From positions 1-20,959 of the forward strand of contig JAZOML010000059.1 in NCBI GenBank assembly GCA_045653945.1: DNA of 20,959 bases. Reading direction: 5' to 3'. The position numbers and the translations under genes were made by a program. Shown piece after piece: positions 1 through 7,811 of the stretch; positions within the stretch are counted from its first letter, which is position 1, and each line of letters opens with the position of its first letter. A model generated the notes under the pieces. The model did no database searches. It was given only the letters and a program-made list of their open reading frames with translations, and was not told where the DNA came from. Source of the stretch: SIG673 sp045653945. GTDB lineage: Bacteria; Bacillota; Clostridia; Oscillospirales; CAG-272.

Positions 1-3000
1 GGTCTTTCTTTGCAGCTATTCCCGAGGGAATAAGTCCTGCAAACACGGTAAGTCCCATACTAATCAGAACAAGTATGAGTCCGCCAAGCACCGGAAGCGT
101 CGCAAGTCCGGATATACCCGAAAAATACTTAATAATTAGGGTTATCGGAATATTAAGAAGCACTGTTACTATTATACCTATCATACCCGAAGCAAAACCA
201 ACAATGAGTGTTTCGGCATTGAATACTCTTGAAATATCGCGTTTTGAAGCGCCAATCGCTCTAAGAATACCAATTTCCTTTGTTCTCTCAAGAACTGAAA
301 TATAGGTAATAATTCCTATCATTATCGAAGAAACAACAAGTGAAATAGATACGAAGAATATCAGAACGTAAGTTATAGCATCAATTATACTAGTTACCGA
401 GGACATAATAAGTCCAACGTAGTCGGTGTAGGAAATTTGGTCTTTTTCTTCTTTTGTTTTGTTATAATCTTCAATAATTTGAGCTATAACCTCTTTATCC
501 TCAAAGCTGTTAGCGTAGATTGAAATACTGTCTGGGTCCTCTTTATCCGCAAATCCCATAAGCTTTAGATTATCCTCGTACTCAGTTGGAGCTTTTTTGG
601 GAATATGAGCATCGTAGTATGAAATAAGAAGTGCTTTTCCCTCAACTGTATCCTTATCTATCGTGGTTAAATAGATATCAAAGGCTTTGTTAAGCTTTTC
701 ATTTTTTCTGCTTTCGCTTTGGCTATGAGCTACATTTAAAACGTAGTTTTCCCTTGCCTCACTGTCAAACTCATTATTGAAAAGAGCCGTAATATTGGAA
801 GCATTATTTAAAATCTCATCTATTTGCTCATCGGAAAGCTTTGTATTCGTCTTATATCTTTCCTTCAAATATATTTTTTGCATTGGAGCATCAAAGCTTA
901 ACTTTAACATAGTTGATGACATATCACTGCTGGTTGTAAAGGATCTACCGTATTCATCAAATACGTTGACAAGCATTGCGTAGATTTGATCATTTGTCAT
1001 CAAATCAGGGTTAGCATTAAGGTTTTGACCCATACTTTGCTGAATCGCAATAAGCATTTGCTTCATAGCATTGGGATTATGTGCATAAATAACACGAAGT
1101 GCAATTTTTGCTCTTTCGGCGTCAAATTCAACCTCATTGGGAGTATTTATTATTCCGTCTATCTTAGCCTGTGTTTCCGATGCATAAGAAGTCCTTACCA
1201 CATCTTCGACAAAGGCGGATATATAAATATATAGTTCTTGTGCACTCATACCCTCAAAATAAATTTGAGCGAGCTGTTCATTACCCTGTCCTGCGTATTC
1301 CATAACAATCGCAAGAAGTCTATCTCTGTCGTTTTTAGCATCCTGTACTCCAAGTGAGGTAAGATAAGCGTTAACCGTTTGTTTAACGTATTCCTTAGAG
1401 GGAGTGGTTATAATTGCCTTATAGAGTTCAGCTTTTTGCTGTGTAGTTGCAGTTTCAAGATAAGAATAAAATGCAGTGGGCTTTGCATTATTATTTACGG
1501 AAATCTCTTTAAAGGGCAATCCCGTAAATACATCATACTCAGTGTTGGCAAGCTGAGCCTTTACAATATCACTATTCTTTATTTCATCAACAAGGTAGTC
1601 GGTAAGGGCTGAGGTATATGCAATTGTGCCGTTGATTGCTCCTGCGGTAGCTTCGGGATTAGGACGGATAATGCCCGTAATCTTTACGTCAATACCGTTG
1701 GTTACAATAGCGTTAAGGTCAATATCAGAGTCGCTTGTTCTTAAATCTACCCATTTATCAGGAATTTTATCACCGTCAGTATCCATATACTGATAATAAG
1801 CACTGCTTGGAATTATTTTATAAGAAATATATTTACTGTCGCCTTCACCTGTATAAATTAGGTCTTCAAAATTATAGGAAATATTGGTGTCGGTGGGAAT
1901 ACCCTTAGCTGCATCGGCAACAATCTTGAAAATTTCCTCCGATGTGTAAAGACCGAGGCTATAAAGTGCAATGTCGGTTATCGCATTATCGCTCGTTACA
2001 ACAAGTACAACCTCGTTTTTGCTTTTAGGCCAAGAACCGGCAACAAGGTCATATTGTTCCTTTATCATTCCGTGCATTAAATCATCAGAGCCACTTGAAG
2101 GCGGTAACATTTCCTGCCAAATGGTATTGCCGTAGCTTACCATTGTAGACATTGAGCTATCTCCATAGCTCATTCCCGACTCTTTCATAATATAAGCAAA
2201 TAGGTCGTTTATATCAGCTTTATAATATTTACTGTTTGCGTCCTTAAGATAAGGGTTAATCGATACCTTATATCCGTATTTTACAAGTTGAGTATAATTT
2301 TCAATTCCGGAAGTACCACTTTCAAGGTAGTTTTTAAAATCCTTGAGGTTATTTTGTGTGGTATGGGGATTAAGCATACTGTTGAGCATACCGTAGGTAA
2401 CGGGGTTTACGTATACCTTATTAGGTTCGGGATTTTCAACCGGCTTATTTTGTGCCATAAGTCCCGCAACTAGCGCAGACATATCGACCTCTTCCTTTTG
2501 TATCGTTATAGGATACGAGGAAAGAGTTTCTCTTTGAACTCTGTCGATAAATGCGTTTATACCGTTAGAGAGCGAAAGAATAAGTGCAATACCTATAATA
2601 CCGATACTTCCTGCAAACGAAGTGAGGAAGGTTCTTGTCTTTTTAGTAAGCAAGTTATTAAAGGATAAGGTAAGGGCGGTCCAGAAGGACATTGAGGGCT
2701 TTTTCTTTTTCTTTTTATTTTTGGTTACCTCTGTAAACTGTTCCCTTTCCTCAAGCTCTGTCTCAGCCTTTTTTACCTGTTCGACCTCTTTTTGCTCTTC
2801 CTCAAACGAAAAAGGATTACTGTCATCAATTATTCTACCGTCGGAAAGGCGAATAATTCTATCGGAGTATCTTGCGGCAAGCTCAGGGTTATGAGTAACC
2901 ATAATAATAAGCTTATCCTTTGATATTTCCTTAAGGATTTCCATTATCTGAACCGAGGTGTCGGTATCAAGCGCGCCCGTCGGCTCATCGGCAAGGAGAA

Positions 3001-3484
3001 TTTCAGGGTCATTTACAAGTGCTCTTGCAATAGCAACTCTTTGCATTTGTCCACCCGACATTTGGCTTGGCTTTTTATGGATTTGGTCTCCTAGACCGAC
3101 CTTTTCAAGAACTTCAGTTGCACGTTTTCTGCGTTCAGCCTTTGAAACACCCGAAAGGGTAAGCGCAAGCTCTACGTTGGAAAGAACAGTTTGATGGGGT
3201 ATAAGGTTATAGCTTTGGAAAACAAAGCCAATCGAGTGATTACGGTAGGTATCCCAATCGGAATCCTTATACTGCTCGGTTGTAACGCCTTTTATTGCCA
3301 TTACGCCGCTTGTATACTTATCAAGACCGCCAATGATATTCAGCATAGTAGTCTTTCCGCATCCCGAGTGTCCCAAAATAGAAACAAACTCGTTTTTTCT
3401 AAACGCAAGCGATACGTCATCAAGCGCTCTAACAGTGGTATCTCCCGTTACGTAGTCCTTTACAATATTTTTTAAAATTAACAA
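1..3484 (-). CDS. ABC transporter, fused ATPase and FtsX/MacB-type permease with giant extracellular domain (3' end cut by window edge)
   Basis: One uninterrupted minus-strand frame runs from a TTG start at 3484 off the left edge, giving about 1,160 residues; I read it directly. The TTG follows AGAGGA at 9 nt spacing. The N-terminal ATPase domain (about 1-230) has Walker A GHSGCGKT (38-45), signature MSGGQMQR near 148 and Walker B LLADEPTGALD near 167-177. A charged, lysine-rich linker follows. A first membrane helix lies near 285-308, then roughly 715 residues expected outside the membrane, then three helices from about 1,030 onward with FtsX-family sequence (LERTKEIGILRAIGASKRDI). The family (LolD/MacB type) couples ATP hydrolysis to mechanical work on an external domain, usually in export of, or resistance to, peptides or lipids. 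MacB external domains are normally a few hundred residues, so this one is very large. The substrate is unknown. Probably fewer than 20 C-terminal residues are missing. Confidence 0.9.
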   Translation of the reverse strand, partial: MLILKNIVKDYVTGDTTVRALDDVSLAFRKNEFVSILGHSGCGKTTMLNIIGGLDKYTSGVMAIKGVTTEQYKDSDWDTYRNHSIGFVFQSYNLIPHQTVLSNVELALTLSGVSKAERRKRATEVLEKVGLGDQIHKKPSQMSGGQMQRVAIARALVNDPEILLADEPTGALDTDTSVQIMEILKEISKDKLIIMVTHNPELAARYSDRIIRLSDGRIIDDSNPFSFEEEQKEVEQVKKAETELEEREQFTEVTKNKKKKKKPSMSFWTALTLSFNNLLTKKTRTFLTSFAGSIGIIGIALILSLSNGINAFIDRVQRETLSSYPITIQKEEVDMSALVAGLMAQNKPVENPEPNKVYVNPVTYGMLNSMLNPHTTQNNLKDFKNYLESGTSGIENYTQLVKYGYKVSINPYLKDANSKYYKADINDLFAYIMKESGMSYGDSSMSTMVSYGNTIWQEMLPPSSGSDDLMHGMIKEQYDLVAGSWPKSKNEVVLVVTSDNAITDIALYSLGLYTSEEIFKIVADAAKGIPTDTNISYNFEDLIYTGEGDSKYISYKIIPSSAYYQYMDTDGDKIPDKWVDLRTSDSDIDLNAIVTNGIDVKITGIIRPNPEATAGAINGTIAYTSALTDYLVDEIKNSDIVKAQLANTEYDVFTGLPFKEISVNNNAKPTAFYSYLETATTQQKAELYKAIITTPSKEYVKQTVNAYLTSLGVQDAKNDRDRLLAIVMEYAGQGNEQLAQIYFEGMSAQELYIYISAFVEDVVRTSYASETQAKIDGIINTPNEVEFDAERAKIALRVIYAHNPNAMKQMLIAIQQSMGQNLNANPDLMTNDQIYAMLVNVFDEYGRSFTTSSDMSSTMLKLSFDAPMQKIYLKERYKTNTKLSDEQIDEILNNASNITALFNNEFDSEARENYVLNVAHSQSESRKNEKLNKAFDIYLTTIDKDTVEGKALLISYYDAHIPKKAPTEYEDNLKLMGFADKEDPDSISIYANSFEDKEVIAQIIEDYNKTKEEKDQISYTDYVGLIMSSVTSIIDAITYVLIFFVSISLVVSSIMIGIITYISVLERTKEIGILRAIGASKRDISRVFNAETLIVGFASGMIGIIVTVLLNIPITLIIKYFSGISGLATLPVLGGLILVLISMGLTVFAGLIPSGIAAKKD

Positions 3485-3563
3485 TGTAGTAGTTCCTCTT
3501 TCTATCAATTCTATTTCATAATAATACTATCATTATTTTATCAAATTATAATAAACTATTTTT

Positions 3564-3579
3564 AGTTAAGGATTTAACT
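3564..3579. promoter_or_regulatory. Small inverted repeat upstream of the ABC transporter gene
   Basis: AGTTAA and TTAACT flank a 4-nt centre, about 80 nt upstream of the ABC gene start, in very AT-rich DNA. A TATAAT-like hexamer lies just downstream on the minus strand (near 3545), but no convincing -35 box is present. It could be an operator. In DNA this AT-rich a six-base dyad can also arise by chance. Confidence 0.2.
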
Positions 3580-3624
3580 TTTTATTTCCAATAATTAAAT
3601 TTAATACTAACTTTTTTCGCATAC

Positions 3625-3661
3625 AAAAAACGACAAAAAACGACCACCGTTTCGGTGGTCG
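3625..3661 (-). terminator. Intrinsic terminator of the serC-serA operon
   Basis: A 9-bp stem CGACCACCG/CGGTGGTCG closes a 3-nt loop at 3641-3661. On the minus strand it is followed by two T-runs (complement of the A-runs at 3625-3640). It begins 17 nt past the serA stop codon. Confidence 0.85.
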
Positions 3662-3677
3662 TTTTGTGCTATTTTAA

Positions 3678-4820
3678 TTAAAGAACAAACGCCTTAATTA
3701 CACCGTCAACCTTGCTTAAACAGCAGGGGCAAACGTCGTTATCTGCCTTAACGTCATAGATTGCGTAGAGGTAATCGCCTCTTGTTGCACTTGCACTCTG
3801 AACAGATGCTCCAACAACCTCGTTAATTTTAGCAATATCAGCGCCCTTTGCAAGTACGCAAATTCTCTTGTCGCCTGCTCTATCGAGAACCAGCTTAGGA
3901 TAGTTTACGGAGTTTACAATGTTACCGTTTTCAAGGTAGTCAACGGTTTGCTTGACTGCCATAACTGCGCAGTTGTCCTCAGACTCCTCGGTAGATGCGC
4001 CAAGGTGAGGAATTGCTATGATATTCTTATGAACGCCGATTGTGTCTGCAGTCGGGAAGTCAACAACGTACTTTGCAACCTTACCGCTATTAAGAGCGTC
4101 GATAAGGTCTGCTGTCTTAACAAGAGCATCACGGGAGAAGTTAAGAAGCTTTACTCCGTCCTTCATCTTTGCAAATACGTCGGCGTTAAACATACCCTTT
4201 GTATCTGCGGTTGCAGGAATATGAAGAGTGATATAATCAGCCTCAGCATAGATTTCATCATAGCTTGTAGCCTTCTTTACGGAAGGAGCAAGAAGCTTTG
4301 CAGCCTCATCGGAAAGGTAAGGGTCATAACCGACAACCTTCATACCGAGAGCATCAGCTGCGTTAGCAACAAGACGTCCGATAGCGCCAAGTCCGACAAC
4401 ACCGAGAGTCTTTCCGAGAATTTCACCGCCTGCAAATGAAGACTTGCCCTTCTCTACCTTCTTAGCTGCATCAGCATCACCCTCAAGAGTTTTAGCCCAC
4501 TCAATACCGCCAACGATATCTCTTGCCGCAAGGAAAAGTCCTGCAAGAACGATTTCCTTAACGCCGTTTGCGTTTGCGCCGGGCGTGTTAAATACTACGA
4601 TACCTGCATCAGCACACTTATCAAGCGGAATGTTGTTAACACCTGCGCCTGCACGTGCAATGCACTTAAGAGTTTCAGGAAATACTGTTTCGTGAAGGTC
4701 AGCAGAACGAACGAGCATCGCAGTTGCATCCGCAACGTCCTCACCAACCGTATACTTTGCCGCATCGAAATTATCAAGTCCGATTTTGGCAATCTTATTC
4801 ATAAGCTGTACGTTAAACAT
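3678..4820 (-). CDS. serA: D-3-phosphoglycerate dehydrogenase with C-terminal ACT-like domain
   Basis: This enzyme oxidises 3-phosphoglycerate to 3-phosphohydroxypyruvate with NAD+, the first step of serine synthesis, in the cytoplasm. The 380 residues hold a D-isomer 2-hydroxyacid dehydrogenase fold: nucleotide-binding GLGAIG (143-148) with D166 about 18 residues later, R230 in NFSRDALV, and H272 in PHLGAST, matching the family Arg and His. The catalytic Glu that E. coli SerA carries in its FPTEP segment is not obvious; the aligned stretch here reads DFPTAD (254-259). The C-terminal 65 residues resemble a compact ACT domain and carry an unusual CPCC cluster (364-367). The ATG follows AGAGGT at 8 nt. 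The gene lies 18 nt downstream of serC, so the two are co-transcribed. Identification is firm; the Glu alignment is uncertain because the loop is shorter here. Confidence 0.95.
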   Translation of the reverse strand: MFNVQLMNKIAKIGLDNFDAAKYTVGEDVADATAMLVRSADLHETVFPETLKCIARAGAGVNNIPLDKCADAGIVVFNTPGANANGVKEIVLAGLFLAARDIVGGIEWAKTLEGDADAAKKVEKGKSSFAGGEILGKTLGVVGLGAIGRLVANAADALGMKVVGYDPYLSDEAAKLLAPSVKKATSYDEIYAEADYITLHIPATADTKGMFNADVFAKMKDGVKLLNFSRDALVKTADLIDALNSGKVAKYVVDFPTADTIGVHKNIIAIPHLGASTEESEDNCAVMAVKQTVDYLENGNIVNSVNYPKLVLDRAGDKRICVLAKGADIAKINEVVGASVQSASATRGDYLYAIYDVKADNDVCPCCLSKVDGVIKAFVL

Positions 4821-4838
4821 TATAATTTACCTCTGAAA

Positions 4839-5930
4839 TTAGTTTTTGGGATTCTTAGCCGCAAAGTCCTTCATAAACTCAACGAGCTTTTCTACGCCCT
4901 CGTAAGGCATAGCATTATAAATAGAAGCACGCATACCGCCAACGCTTCTGTGTCCCTTAAGATTTACAAGACCTGCCGCTGCTGCTTCCTTGGGGAACTT
5001 TTTGTCAAGCTCTTCAACTCCGGTTACGAAGGTTACGTTCATAAGAGAACGGCTATCCTTCTGTACGGGAGCAATGTAGTAGTCCTGAGAATCAAGATAA
5101 TCGTAAAGAAGAGCTGCCTTCTTTTCGTTCTTTTCTTTCATTACGTCAAGACCGCCCATACCGAGTATCCACTCATATACAAGACCTGCAACGTAGATTG
5201 AATAGCAGGGGGGAGTGTTATACATAGAGCCGTTTTCAGCCATAAGCTTCCAATCAAGCATAGAGGGCATCTTGGGGTCGCCATACTCAAGAAGGTCCTC
5301 ACGAACAATAACAAGGGTTACACCTGCGGGAGCCATATTCTTTTGTGCACCTGCGTAAATAACACCAAATTTGCTTACGTCAACGGGCTCGGAAATGATG
5401 CAGGAGGACATATCTGCAACAAGCGGAACGTCTCCGGTGTCTGGAATATATCCGTACTTAGTTCCGTAAATAGTATTGTTAAAGCAAATGTGTACGTAAG
5501 ATGCATCGGGGGAAATCATATCCTTTGTAACAACGGGGATACGGTCAAAGTTGGTATCCTTAGAGGTTGCTATGCACTTTACGTCGTAGCCCATCTTCTG
5601 AGCCTCTTTATATGCCTTACCGGAGAACTGGCCGGAAACGATGTAATCAGCCTTGCCGGTTCTACCAATGAGGTTAAGCGGAACAGCTGCAAACTGTGTA
5701 GATGCACCACCCTGAAGGAAAAGAACCTTGTAGTTATCAGGAATGTTCATAAGAGAACGGAGTGATGCCTCCGCTGCCGCAATAATCTCCTCGTAAACGG
5801 GAGAACGATGGCTCATTTCCATTACTGACATACCGCTTCCGTTGTAATCCATCATATCGGATGCGCACTTTTCAAGTACGGGTACGGGAAGCATAGAGGG
5901 ACCTGCCGAAAAATTAAATACTCTGCTCAT
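4839..5930 (-). CDS. serC: Phosphoserine aminotransferase
   Basis: SerC converts 3-phosphohydroxypyruvate and glutamate to 3-phosphoserine and 2-oxoglutarate. In many bacteria it also acts in pyridoxal phosphate synthesis. The 363-residue protein has the usual family length. It starts with the diagnostic FNFSAGPSMLP and has the phosphate-binding GGASTQF (74-80), the PLP Schiff-base lysine K197 in GAQKN, and the C-terminal substrate motif HRSVGGMRASIYNAMP (near 328-343). The ATG at 5930 follows GGAGG at 9 nt. It is the first gene of the serC-serA operon, with a near-consensus promoter about 40 nt upstream and no room for a riboswitch or T-box leader. The phosphoserine phosphatase that would complete the pathway is not in this window. 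Confidence 0.97.
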   Translation of the reverse strand: MSRVFNFSAGPSMLPVPVLEKCASDMMDYNGSGMSVMEMSHRSPVYEEIIAAAEASLRSLMNIPDNYKVLFLQGGASTQFAAVPLNLIGRTGKADYIVSGQFSGKAYKEAQKMGYDVKCIATSKDTNFDRIPVVTKDMISPDASYVHICFNNTIYGTKYGYIPDTGDVPLVADMSSCIISEPVDVSKFGVIYAGAQKNMAPAGVTLVIVREDLLEYGDPKMPSMLDWKLMAENGSMYNTPPCYSIYVAGLVYEWILGMGGLDVMKEKNEKKAALLYDYLDSQDYYIAPVQKDSRSLMNVTFVTGVEELDKKFPKEAAAAGLVNLKGHRSVGGMRASIYNAMPYEGVEKLVEFMKDFAAKNPKN

Positions 5931-5975
5931 TTTTGAGACCTCCGTATTATAAATATAAATTTATTACTGGTATAA

Positions 5976-6004
5976 ATTATATACCTTAGAGAGAAAATAG
6001 TCAA
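5976..6004 (-). promoter_or_regulatory. Promoter of serC-serA
   Basis: On the minus strand TTGACT (6004-5999) and TATAAT (5981-5976) are separated by exactly 17 nt. The predicted transcript has a leader of about 40 nt before the serC ATG. Confidence 0.8.
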
Positions 6005-6080
6005 TAGGTTTACAAATTATTTTAAAATTTTTGTCGTTTTTATTAAAATGTCGATATCTACCATAACTTTTTGTGTTTAA

Positions 6081-6116
6081 TTTCATGTCAATATTCACAA
6101 TGAAACTGAATATTGA
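6081..6116. promoter_or_regulatory. Interleaved inverted repeats between serC and the EamA gene; candidate operator
   Basis: TCAATATTC (6088-6096) and GAATATTGA (6108-6116) form a perfect 9-bp inverted repeat with an 11-nt spacer. TTTCAT (6081-6086) and ATGAAA (6100-6105) form a second inverted repeat interleaved with it. The block ends 18 nt upstream of the -35 box of the plus-strand EamA promoter, a typical place for an activator such as a LysR-type protein. No regulator gene is adjacent, so the binding protein is unknown. Confidence 0.45.
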
Positions 6117-6134
6117 ATAAAATAAAAAACAGGC

Positions 6135-6163
6135 TTGACTTTTGAGGCGCATTATGATACACT
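6135..6163 (+). promoter_or_regulatory. Promoter of the EamA transporter gene
   Basis: TTGACT (6135-6140), a 17-nt spacer and TACACT (6158-6163), about 34 nt upstream of the ATG at 6197. The -35 is strong and the -10 is weaker than consensus, which fits an activated promoter. Confidence 0.65.
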
Positions 6164-6196
6164 TTATAAAGTAATTTTTTGGAAAGGAGCAGTTAT

Positions 6197-7129
6197 ATGA
6201 ATAGAAAAGGATATTTCAGTGGCTCTATGATGCTTATCCTAGCTGCGTTTTTTTGGGGTACAACCTTTATTGCACAAAGCGATGCAATGAATTTTATTGG
6301 TCCGTTCACCTTTTCTGCTATACGTTCCGCAATTGCAGTACCGATTTTATTCGTTCTCTACGTTTCGCTTAGTCGAGAGAAGGCATTTCTCCCATTTTAT
6401 AAAGAAAATATACGGCATACTCTTCGCGGCGGTTTAACCTGCGGTATTATACTGTTCCTTGCTACAAATCTGCAAAACACCGGTCTAATTGAAACATCTC
6501 CCGGACTTGGCGGATTTATAACCTCGCTTTATATAATTTTCGTACCGATTGTAAGTTTAATTTTTAAAAAAATCCCACATTTTTCCGTTTGGATTTTTGC
6601 CGCTGTTGCCGTAGTCGGATTTTATTTGCTTAATATTACCGACGGCAAATTTTCTATTTCAATATGGGAAATTTTAGTGCTTTTATGTGCTATTTCCTAC
6701 TCATTTCATATTATTGCCTGCGAAAAATACGGAAACGAAATGGACTGTATTCTTCTCTCTTGCCTTCAGTTTGCCGTTGTTGCTGTCCTATCGGGAGCCT
6801 GTGCTGTCTTCGATACGGTTTTACTTGGATTTACACCCATAAACGGCGAGCTTTTCACAAGCTCGTGGTTTAGCATAGTTTATGCAGCGGTATTCTCTTC
6901 CGCCATAGCGTTTACGCTGCAAATTGCAGGACAAAAGAAAGTTCCTGCGACAGCGGCGGTGCTTCTTATGAGTCTTGAATCGGTATTTGCCGTTGTTTCC
7001 GCTTGGCTAGTTAAGCCAGAAGAAAATGCTCTTTCAACCGTTCAGATAATCGGTTGCGTTGTGATTTTCCTTGCTATCTGTGCGGCACAAATACCAATTC
7101 CCCAAAAAACAAAAAAAGCGGTCAATTGA
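6197..7129 (+). CDS. EamA-family (drug/metabolite superfamily) transporter
   Basis: A 310-residue integral membrane protein with about ten hydrophobic helices arranged as two EamA repeats. The first repeat carries AAFFWGTTFIAQ near residues 14-25, the usual N-terminal EamA signature. The second ends in the family motif LLMSLESVFAVVSAWL. Members export amino acids, purines or other metabolites; the substrate cannot be read from the sequence. The ATG at 6197 is chosen because AAGGAG lies 7 nt upstream; an in-frame TTG at 6179 would put that ribosome binding site inside the gene. The TGA stop lies inside a perfect palindromic terminator, and the last 96 bp overlap the convergent PHP gene. It has its own promoter and an upstream dyad, so it is probably monocistronic and regulated. 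Confidence 0.88.
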   Translation: MNRKGYFSGSMMLILAAFFWGTTFIAQSDAMNFIGPFTFSAIRSAIAVPILFVLYVSLSREKAFLPFYKENIRHTLRGGLTCGIILFLATNLQNTGLIETSPGLGGFITSLYIIFVPIVSLIFKKIPHFSVWIFAAVAVVGFYLLNITDGKFSISIWEILVLLCAISYSFHIIACEKYGNEMDCILLSCLQFAVVAVLSGACAVFDTVLLGFTPINGELFTSSWFSIVYAAVFSSAIAFTLQIAGQKKVPATAAVLLMSLESVFAVVSAWLVKPEENALSTVQIIGCVVIFLAICAAQIPIPQKTKKAVN

Positions 7130-7798
7130 CCGCTTTTTTTTGTTTTCCAATTTATAAATTTGCATTTCCCCCTTTAATACACGTCTAACAAAGTCCTTTT
7201 CGTCGGTAATCGGTGTTTCCGAGCACATCCCCGCAAGCATAGGACGTTTTGATGCCACATGATTATCGCTGCCCGCAAACTGAATGAGTCCGTAGTTTTC
7301 TGCGTACTGCTCCGCTAAGGCGTTTTCAAAATCGGTACGGCAGGCATTATACACCTCAACTGACTGAACACTTCTTGGAAAAAGTCTTATATGGTCAATA
7401 TAATGAGCCTCTCTAAATGGATGGGCGTGTACAACAAGAGCACCGTTTTGAATAAAAAATTCAAGCTGTTCTCTTGCGTTCATCAGCATTATATCGGGAT
7501 TTGCGTAAAACCAATCCTTATCAAGTCCATATACAAGGAAATCCGAGCCTCCGTACGAAATTTCCGTACCGAGAAAAACCTTTATTCCGATTTCATTGGC
7601 AAGTGATACCGCTAAATCATAGTCAGAAAAATGATATTTTATGCTTTGCTCATATATTTCCCAAGAAGCTTTAAAATGGTTAGTTATAAATACACCGTCA
7701 TATCCGAGAGATTTATAGAATTCAAGATTTTCTCTTACACCGCATTGGGCACAACGGCTTACAGGAGATGTGTGAAGATGTGTTTCGTACTTATACAT
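7034..7798 (-). CDS. PHP-domain metal-dependent phosphoesterase
   Basis: The PHP superfamily hydrolyses phosphate esters at a multinuclear metal site. The expected ligands are present in order: THLHT (HxH) near the N-terminus, ITNH, GTE, VHAHP and GSDNH. The domain is complete by about residue 215. I place the start at the ATG at 7798 because GGAG lies 6 nt before it; an ATG at 7810, 1 nt after the holA stop, adds four residues and is a real alternative. The gene is probably translationally coupled to holA. The oddity is the tail: from about residue 220 the frame passes through the palindromic terminator at 7111-7141 and ends only at 7034, 96 bp inside the opposite-strand EamA gene. The last 30 or so residues (after LENKKKRSIDR) look like non-native read-through rather than a domain. 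The substrate is unknown. Confidence 0.82.
   Translation of the reverse strand: MYKYETHLHTSPVSRCAQCGVRENLEFYKSLGYDGVFITNHFKASWEIYEQSIKYHFSDYDLAVSLANEIGIKVFLGTEISYGGSDFLVYGLDKDWFYANPDIMLMNAREQLEFFIQNGALVVHAHPFREAHYIDHIRLFPRSVQSVEVYNACRTDFENALAEQYAENYGLIQFAGSDNHVASKRPMLAGMCSETPITDEKDFVRRVLKGEMQIYKLENKKKRSIDRFFCFLGNWYLCRTDSKENHNATDYLNG
7111..7141. terminator. Bidirectional intrinsic terminator inside both convergent genes
   Basis: The self-complementary 16-mer at 7118-7133 (GCGGTCAA/TTGACCGC) is flanked by seven As on the left and eight Ts on the right, so it works on either strand. It contains the stop codon of the EamA gene. It lies about 75 nt upstream of the stop codon of the minus-strand PHP gene. 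Confidence 0.85.
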
Positions 7799-7811
7799 AT
7801 TTTTCTCCATT

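Noticed and set aside
1..3480. Many plus-strand frames of 60-94 codons
   Set aside because: They are shadows of the continuous minus-strand ABC transporter frame, which is open over the whole interval and carries all ATPase motifs.
3948..4439. 163-codon plus-strand frame
   Set aside because: It lies wholly antisense to serA, has no ribosome binding site, and its cysteine/serine-rich composition is that of a shadow frame.
4692..5201. 169-codon plus-strand frame
   Set aside because: Antisense to the serA start and serC end; no independent support.
6179..6196. TTG start giving a longer EamA protein
   Set aside because: The AAGGAG ribosome binding site lies inside this extension, so the ATG at 6197 is the real start.
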